The notes under the pieces: model-generated
The model's input: only the letters and a program-made list of their open reading frames with translations
What the model was told of the DNA's origin: nothing
Database searches by the model: none
From: Clostridia bacterium
GTDB lineage: Bacteria > Bacillota > Clostridia > Oscillospirales > Acutalibacteraceae
DNA length: 10,442 nt
Assembly (NCBI GenBank): GCA_900759575.1
Contig: CAAEVU010000094.1
Coordinates: forward strand, 1-10,442
Reading direction: 5' to 3'
Part shown: positions 5,816 through 10,442 of the stretch, in pieces
Layout of the letters: each line of letters begins with the position of its first letter
Position numbering within the stretch: the first letter of the stretch is position 1
Translations under genes and position numbers: made by a program

Positions 5816-6837
5816 GGGCCGGGGTAAAGCAGCAGGGCAAACTGTCTTTTGGATGGCTGGTGCTGCTGTTTGTTTTGCCGGTGGTGGTGGGATTTGTGGC
5901 CATGGGCATTGGACGGCTCTGGATTGAGCCCACCGACATCTTTGCCTCCCTGGTCACCAAACTCAGCGGCGGAGAAGCTGCTTCCGCCCAAAATGACATG
6001 GTGCTCTGGAATATTCGGCTGCCTCGCATTTTGCTGGATATTCTGGTGGGAGCAGGCTTGTCCGGTGCAGGATGCGCGTACCAAAGTTTGTTCGCCAATC
6101 CCCTGGCCACCCCGGATACTCTGGGAGTGGCGTCCGGTGCCAGCTTTGGCGCTGCCTTGGGCATCCTTTTGGGAATGAACCTGTTGGGTATCCAAGGGAC
6201 TGCGCTGCTATTCGGCGGCGCGGCAGTGCTGCTGACCTGGCTGGCCGGCGCCGGAAAAGGCCGGGGATTGAATACCATTGTGCTGTCGGGCATTATGATC
6301 GGCTCTCTGTTTTCCGCGTTGGTATCCCTAGTTAAGTATACCGCCGACACTGAAAGCGAACTGCCTGCCATTACCTACTGGCTGATGGGAAGCCTGGATT
6401 CTGCGAATTTCGATTCTTTGAAACTGGGCGCACCCCCCATTCTCATTGGGTTGATCCTGCTGCTGGCCCTGCGTTGGCGGCTCAATCTTTTACCCCTGTC
6501 GGAAGATGAGGCCCGGTCCTCCGGCGTCAATGTGCGAGTACTGCGGGGCGTGGTGATCGTCTGCGCCACCATGATGACTGCCTCCTGTGTGTCCATGTGC
6601 GGACAGGTGGGTTGGGTCGGACTGTTGGTGCCCCATATCTGCCGAATGAAATTTGGAAATAACCACCTTTCCCTCATGCCGGCATCCATCAGTTTTGGGG
6701 CAGTCTTTATGATCCTGGTGGACACCCTGGCAAGAAGTGTTTCCGCCGCGGAGATTCCGGTGTCCATCCTCACCGCAATTATCGGCGCACCGTTCTTTAT
6801 TATTCTGATGCGGAGAAGTGGAGGCTGGTCGCTGTGA
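5812..6837 (+). CDS. FecCD/BtuC-family ABC transporter permease
   Basis: This is an inner-membrane permease of the iron-siderophore/cobalamin/heme importer family (341 residues, usual length, about ten hydrophobic helices). Family motifs are clear: GAGLSGAGCAYQSLFANPLA followed by TPDTLGVASGASFGAALG (about residues 82-119), SGVNVRVLR (about 238-246), CGQVGWVGLLVPHICRM (about 263-279), the C-terminal AEIPVSILTAIIGAPFF, and a basic end. The start ATG 5812 overlaps the TM1266-type gene by 4 bp with GGAGG upstream; its own stop overlaps the ATPase start by 4 bp (GTGA). With the ATPase it should form a type II importer. No substrate-binding protein gene is in the window; it may lie downstream. Cargo is undetermined: ferric chelate, heme-like or corrinoid. 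Confidence 0.93.
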   Translation: MRAGVKQQGKLSFGWLVLLFVLPVVVGFVAMGIGRLWIEPTDIFASLVTKLSGGEAASAQNDMVLWNIRLPRILLDILVGAGLSGAGCAYQSLFANPLATPDTLGVASGASFGAALGILLGMNLLGIQGTALLFGGAAVLLTWLAGAGKGRGLNTIVLSGIMIGSLFSALVSLVKYTADTESELPAITYWLMGSLDSANFDSLKLGAPPILIGLILLLALRWRLNLLPLSEDEARSSGVNVRVLRGVVIVCATMMTASCVSMCGQVGWVGLLVPHICRMKFGNNHLSLMPASISFGAVFMILVDTLARSVSAAEIPVSILTAIIGAPFFIILMRRSGGWSL

Positions 6838-7925
6838 AAATTGCAGTGGAAAACGGCTGCTTTGGCTACAAAAAAGGAGAACAGCTGCTCCGGAACGTCT
6901 CCCTGGAAGCCACGGACGGGGAACTGATCGCCATACTGGGTCCCAACGGTGCGGGAAAAACCACCATGCTCCGGTGCATGATGGGCTTTCTCCACTGGAA
7001 GGAAGGACGCAGTTCCATTGACGGGAAGGATATCCGAACCATCCCCCAGCGGGAATTGTGGCGCACCATTGCCTATGTCCCCCAAGCGAAAAACGCGTCG
7101 GCTGCCTATTCCGCGGGAGAAATGGTCTTGCTGGGCCGGAGCAGCCGGATCGGCGTCTTTTCCCAGCCAAAAGCGGAGGATATTCAGATGGCCGACCAGG
7201 TGATGGAACAGCTGGGCATTTTACACCTGAAAGAAAAGAAGTGCTCCGAGATCAGCGGCGGTGAATTGCAGATGGTGCTGATTGCCCGGGCACTGGCAAG
7301 CCAGCCCAGAATTCTGGTGCTGGACGAACCGGAATCCAACCTGGATTTCAAAAATCAGCTGATCGTACTGGAAACCCTCTCCCGATTGGCGGCAGAGGGA
7401 ATGATCTGCCTTTTTAACACTCACTATCCTGCCCACGCTCTCCAGCGAGCCGGAAAAAGTTTTCTGCTCTGCAAGGACGGCAGCAGTATTTTTGGCCCCA
7501 CCCGTGAAGTGGTCACAGAGGCCAATATCCGCCGTGCCTTCGGAGTGCGGGCAGTGATCGGAGACCTTGAAACTCCGGAAAATGTGCTGCGCAGCGTACT
7601 GCCGGTGGAAATTGTGCCGGAGGGATGGAACGAAAACGAACCTGCTGGGGATGGCAGTGCACACCGGATTGCCTCTGTCACCATTCTGACGAAAGATTAC
7701 GGCATGGCCGGGAAAATCAACGAGATTCTCCACCAGTACTCGGAATTGGTGATTGGCCGGATGGGAATGCCCTATAAAAAGGCTGGGGTGTACTTCATCA
7801 GCGTGGCGCTGGACGGCACAGAAAAGGAGATTCAATCCCTTGGCGACGCCCTAGGATTGCTCCCTGAAGTCAGCGTCAAAACCGTGTTTGCAAAAGAGGA
7901 AAAGGAGACTAAAATTCATGAATAA
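6834..7925 (+). CDS. FecE/BtuD-type ABC ATPase with C-terminal TM1266-like domain
   Basis: This is the ATP-hydrolysing subunit of the importer, 363 residues, about 100 longer than usual. Residues 1-255 are a complete ABC domain: Walker A GPNGAGKTT (36-44), Q-loop Gln84, signature SGGE (141-144), Walker B ILVLDE (160-165), D-loop NLD, and switch His197. After a linker (about 256-276) comes a second domain, residues 277-353, with NEILHQYSELVIGRMGMPY and VSVKTVFAK, closely similar to the stand-alone protein at 5546-5815. By analogy with the ACT-like C-terminal domain of the methionine importer ATPase MetN, it could let cargo or product inhibit transport; that is inference. GTG start at 6834 overlaps the permease stop, with GGAGG 9 nt upstream; the end overlaps hydE by 8 bp. 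Confidence 0.93.
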   Translation: MKIAVENGCFGYKKGEQLLRNVSLEATDGELIAILGPNGAGKTTMLRCMMGFLHWKEGRSSIDGKDIRTIPQRELWRTIAYVPQAKNASAAYSAGEMVLLGRSSRIGVFSQPKAEDIQMADQVMEQLGILHLKEKKCSEISGGELQMVLIARALASQPRILVLDEPESNLDFKNQLIVLETLSRLAAEGMICLFNTHYPAHALQRAGKSFLLCKDGSSIFGPTREVVTEANIRRAFGVRAVIGDLETPENVLRSVLPVEIVPEGWNENEPAGDGSAHRIASVTILTKDYGMAGKINEILHQYSELVIGRMGMPYKKAGVYFISVALDGTEKEIQSLGDALGLLPEVSVKTVFAKEEKETKIHE

Positions 7926-8982
7926 TCGTGAACGGATTGACCGGTTGGAAACCGAAAAACAGCTGCCAAAGGAAGACTTTGTCCAGCTGCTTTCCACCTT
8001 TACGCCGGAAGACCGGGAATACGCCGCCGAGAAGGCCAGGGCCATCTCCGTGGGGATTTTCGGAAAACAGATTTACTTTCGCGGAATTATTGAGTTTACC
8101 AATATCTGTAAAAACGACTGCTACTATTGCGGAATCCGCCGGTCAAACGACCAGGTCTCCCGCTATCGGCTGACGCTGGAAGACATTCTCGCCTGCTGCC
8201 AGGAAGGGTACCAAAGCGGCTACCGCACCTTTGTCTTGCAGGGCGGCGAGGATGGCTGGTTCACCGATGACCGGATGGTGGAAATCCTCCGTGCCATTAA
8301 AGCGCAATATCCCGATTGTGCCATCACTCTGTCCATCGGAGAACGCAGCCGGGAATCCTACCAGCGGATGTTTGACGCCGGCGCGGACCGGTACCTGCTG
8401 CGGCACGAAACGGCAAACCCCGCCCATTATGGGAGGCTCCATCCGGCGGTGCAAACCCTAGAAAACCGCATGCGCTGCCTCCAGGACTTACGGGAGATCG
8501 GATACCAGGTGGGATGCGGCTGCATGGTGGGCTCCCCCTACCAGACGGCGGAATGTCTGGCGGAGGACTTGCTTTTCATGGGAAAATTCAAGCCTCACAT
8601 GATCGGCATGGGGCCTTTTATCCCCCACAGCCAAACTCCCTTTAAGGATTTCCCAGCGGGAAGCGTGGAAACCACGCTGATGATGCTGAGTCTGTGCCGG
8701 ATCATGATTCCGGAGGTCCTGCTCCCCGCCACAACCGCCTTGGGAACGGTGCGGGGCGATGGAAGGCAGGAAGGGGTCCTGGCAGGATGCAACGTCATCA
8801 TGCCCAACCTCTCTCCCCTGTCGGTCCGCAAAAAATATATGCTCTATGACAATAAGGTGGGCACCACCGATTCCGCTGCCGACGGAATGGCGCGGCTGGC
8901 CGCTCAGATGGAAGCAATCGGGTATCAGGCTGTTTCCGGGAGAGGAGATTCTCCCCGGATGCAGACAAAACAGCCGGTTTGA
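7918..8982 (+). CDS. hydE: HydE-type radical SAM protein
   Basis: This is a radical S-adenosylmethionine enzyme of the HydE family (354 residues, normal length). Known HydE acts with HydG and HydF to build the diiron site of [FeFe]-hydrogenase. The SAM cluster motif is CKNDCYYC (C64, C68, C71). Other HydE hallmarks are LQGGED (107-112), RYLLRHETANP (158-168), MVGSPYQT (203-210), GMGPFIPHSQTP (230-241), ATTALGT (271-277) and NVIMPN (292-297). The C-terminal cysteine triplet that carries a second, dispensable cluster in the Thermotoga enzyme is absent; an unusual CGC (200-202) stands before MVGSP. ATG 7918 has AAGGAG 10 nt upstream; a TTG 30 nt earlier is rejected. Because HydF and HydG are not adjacent and NifH/NifD-like genes follow, it may serve a different cofactor or substrate here. 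Confidence 0.88.
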   Translation: MNNRERIDRLETEKQLPKEDFVQLLSTFTPEDREYAAEKARAISVGIFGKQIYFRGIIEFTNICKNDCYYCGIRRSNDQVSRYRLTLEDILACCQEGYQSGYRTFVLQGGEDGWFTDDRMVEILRAIKAQYPDCAITLSIGERSRESYQRMFDAGADRYLLRHETANPAHYGRLHPAVQTLENRMRCLQDLREIGYQVGCGCMVGSPYQTAECLAEDLLFMGKFKPHMIGMGPFIPHSQTPFKDFPAGSVETTLMMLSLCRIMIPEVLLPATTALGTVRGDGRQEGVLAGCNVIMPNLSPLSVRKKYMLYDNKVGTTDSAADGMARLAAQMEAIGYQAVSGRGDSPRMQTKQPV

Positions 8983-9007
8983 CAGATGACATAAAGGGGA
9001 CAAAACT

Positions 9008-9793
9008 ATGATTAAAATTGCAGTATACGGAAAAGGCGGTATTGGAAAATCCACCACGGTTTCCAATATCTCAGCAGCATTGGCGGATGAAGGACTGCGG
9101 GTCATGCAGATCGGATGCGACCCCAAAGCGGACTCCACCAGCTGCCTCCACGGAGGAAAGCGGATTAAAACGGTGCTGGAACTGGTGCGTCAGAAACCCG
9201 GCCAGCTGGAACTTTCCGAGATGGTGACCGAAGGCTATGGAGGGGTTGCCTGCGTGGAAGCAGGCGGTCCCACTCCGGGAAGCGGCTGTGCCGGCCGGGG
9301 CATTATCACGGCCCTGGAAAAACTGGAAGAAATGGGCGGATATGAGGTCTACCGTCCGGACGTGATCATTTATGACGTGCTGGGTGACGTAGTCTGCGGC
9401 GGATTCTCCGCCCCTATGCGGGATGGTTACGCCGACAGTGTTTTTGTGGTCACATCCGGGGAAAACATGGCCATTTACGCCGCCGCCAATATTGCCACGG
9501 CCATTGAGAACTTCCGGGACCGGGGCTACGCCACTCTGGGCGGGATTATCCTGAACCGGAAAAACGTCCGGGATGAGGAAAAGAAAGTTGCAGAGTTTGC
9601 AGAGGAATTCCACTCCTCCATTGTGGGTACCCTGGACCGCAGCGACCTTGTCCAACAGGCGGAAGAGATGGGCATGACGGTAGTGCAGGCCTTCCCCGAC
9701 AGTGAGATGGCCGGCCAGTACCGCACTCTGGCACACGCTGTGCTGGAGGCAGCAAAAAAGGGAAAGGATGAAGCGGATGCTGAAAAGGATTGA
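9008..9793 (+). CDS. NifH/BchL-like ATP-dependent iron-sulfur reductase
   Basis: This is a homodimeric electron donor of the nitrogenase reductase superfamily (261 residues). It is expected to hold one [4Fe-4S] cluster between subunits and to pass electrons to a NifD/NifK-like partner with ATP hydrolysis. All core elements are present: P-loop GKGGIGKST (8-16), CDPKADST (37-44), cluster ligands C94 in PGSGCAGRG and C130 in DVLGDVVCGGF, and R97, the Arg that is ADP-ribosylated in true NifH. Sequence beyond about residue 185 diverges and the protein is shorter than typical NifH, so it is more likely a nitrogenase-like enzyme (the family of protochlorophyllide reductase, CfbC or MarH) than a nitrogen-fixing one. 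ATG 9008 has AAAGGGGA 8 nt upstream, 25 nt after hydE. The downstream gene overlaps its end. Confidence 0.92.
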   Translation: MIKIAVYGKGGIGKSTTVSNISAALADEGLRVMQIGCDPKADSTSCLHGGKRIKTVLELVRQKPGQLELSEMVTEGYGGVACVEAGGPTPGSGCAGRGIITALEKLEEMGGYEVYRPDVIIYDVLGDVVCGGFSAPMRDGYADSVFVVTSGENMAIYAAANIATAIENFRDRGYATLGGIILNRKNVRDEEKKVAEFAEEFHSSIVGTLDRSDLVQQAEEMGMTVVQAFPDSEMAGQYRTLAHAVLEAAKKGKDEADAEKD

Positions 9794-10442
9794 TCACATA
9801 GACGAGAGCTGCGCAGCGGTTCGGATTGCCGACGCCAGTTATCCAGCGCCCTTCCGCTCCGGACTGGAATATTCTGCCCCTGCCCGGGGCACCTGGAATA
9901 TTGTCCATACCGGCATGCTGCTGCCGGAAGCCCATGAAATTTTTGTCTGCGCGGCCGGCTGTCTTCGGGGCGTGGTACTGACCGCCGCCGAGCAGGGCAC
10001 CTCCGACCGGTTCTCCACCATTGCCATCCGGGAAAACAACCTGTTGGACGGGGACATGGAACAGCTGATCATCGACGGCGTGGGAGACATTCTCTCAAAG
10101 CTTTCCAAGCGCCCGCCGGCAGTGCTGCTGTACACCAGCTGCATCCACCATTTTACCGGCTGTGACCTGAAACTGGTTTACCGCCGGCTGCGGGAAAAGT
10201 ACCCGGACGTGGATTTTACTGACTGCTACATGAACCCCATCATGCGCAAAAGCGGTATGACTCCAGATCAGCTGATGCGCCGCCAGCTATATAGCCTGCT
10301 GAAAAAGCAGCCACTGGATGAAAAAAGCGTCAACATCATCGGCAACGATTTTGCCACTCTCCCCACCAGCGAACTGGTGACCACAATCCGGGAGGGCGGC
10401 TATACCCTGCGGGAAATCCAGGATTGCCACACCTATCAGGAA
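9777..10442 (+). CDS. NifD/NifE-like nitrogenase component 1 protein, cut by the window end
   Basis: These are the first 222 residues of a protein of the oxidoreductase/nitrogenase component 1 family, the catalytic or scaffold partner of the NifH-like protein just upstream. Visible: WNIVHTGMLLPEAHEIFVCA (40-59) with cysteines C58 and C62 in the position of the component 1 cluster-binding GC region, and LLYTSCIHHFTGCD (117-130) with C122 and C129, comparable to the ECP region of NifD. FTDCYMNPIMRKSGMTPDQL (147-166) follows. Whether P-cluster-like or simpler [4Fe-4S] ligation applies, and whether FeMo-cofactor ligands exist, cannot be seen because the C-terminal half is missing. ATG 9777 has AAAGGA 8 nt upstream; ATG 9768 is an alternative. 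It overlaps the NifH-like gene by 17 bp. Probably followed by further subunits. Confidence 0.88.
   Translation, partial: MLKRIDHIDESCAAVRIADASYPAPFRSGLEYSAPARGTWNIVHTGMLLPEAHEIFVCAAGCLRGVVLTAAEQGTSDRFSTIAIRENNLLDGDMEQLIIDGVGDILSKLSKRPPAVLLYTSCIHHFTGCDLKLVYRRLREKYPDVDFTDCYMNPIMRKSGMTPDQLMRRQLYSLLKKQPLDEKSVNIIGNDFATLPTSELVTTIREGGYTLREIQDCHTYQE

Noticed and set aside
6375..7170. Two long reverse-strand open frames over the permease/ATPase junction
   Set aside because: Both are opposite well-supported coding sequence and give low-complexity, non-family proteins.
8488..9138. Long reverse-strand open frame (216 codons) across the end of hydE and start of the NifH-like gene
   Set aside because: It lies opposite two clearly real genes, has no ribosome binding site or family motif, and is explained by the GC-rich third-position pattern of the + strand genes.
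9008..10442. A true nitrogen-fixation (nifHD) locus
   Set aside because: The NifH-like protein is shorter and diverges in its C-terminal third, the NifD-like cysteine pattern differs, and the neighbours are an importer and HydE rather than nif genes.
1..10442. CRISPR arrays, tRNA/rRNA genes, transposases or attachment sites
   Set aside because: No regularly spaced direct repeats, no tRNA-like cloverleaf, no recombinase or transposase coding sequence was seen on either strand.

Overview
The window looks like a chromosomal segment of a Gram-positive anaerobe of the class Clostridia, probably a gut Oscillospirales-type organism. This is inferred from four things: purine-rich ribosome binding sites with frequent GTG/TTG starts, a class C (pilus) sortase, LrgA/LrgB proteins, and an anaerobic iron-sulfur enzyme cluster. 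All genes that can be supported lie on the + strand. No rRNA, tRNA, CRISPR array or insertion sequence was seen.

Region 1 (1-1062) holds the 3' part of a class C sortase gene, its terminator at 783-819, and a gene-poor stretch ending in a strong promoter. Region 2 (1063-3461) is a compact operon: lrgA, lrgB, a cytidylate-kinase-like gene and a FadR-type GntR regulator. A perfect 23-bp palindrome with a TGGTA/TACCA core, the classic FadR-subfamily operator shape, lies directly downstream of the -10 box. The last gene of the operon therefore probably represses its own promoter. Region 3 (3560-5148) is a monocistronic MATE efflux gene with its own extended -10 promoter and a strong terminator.

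Region 4 (5311-10442, running off the window) is the most interesting part. A near-consensus promoter drives a leader of about 200 nt that contains an intrinsic terminator before the first gene, so it is an attenuator or riboswitch-like leader. Some of its sequence blocks recall cobalamin riboswitches, but the aptamer class is not settled. Downstream are six tightly packed genes: a TM1266-type small ACT-like regulator; a FecCD/BtuC-type permease; its ABC ATPase, which carries a second TM1266-like domain fused to its C-terminus; a HydE-type radical SAM protein; a NifH-like ATP-dependent iron-sulfur reductase with all key residues; and the start of a NifD-like nitrogenase component 1 protein.

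My reading, partly inference, is that region 4 imports a metal-containing or tetrapyrrole/corrinoid-like compound and remodels or reduces it using a nitrogenase-like electron-transfer pair plus HydE-type radical chemistry. Control would come from the leader RNA and from the duplicated TM1266 domain. No HydF, HydG or substrate-binding protein lies in the window, and nif genes for true nitrogen fixation are not seen. I do not recognise this as a characterised pathway.
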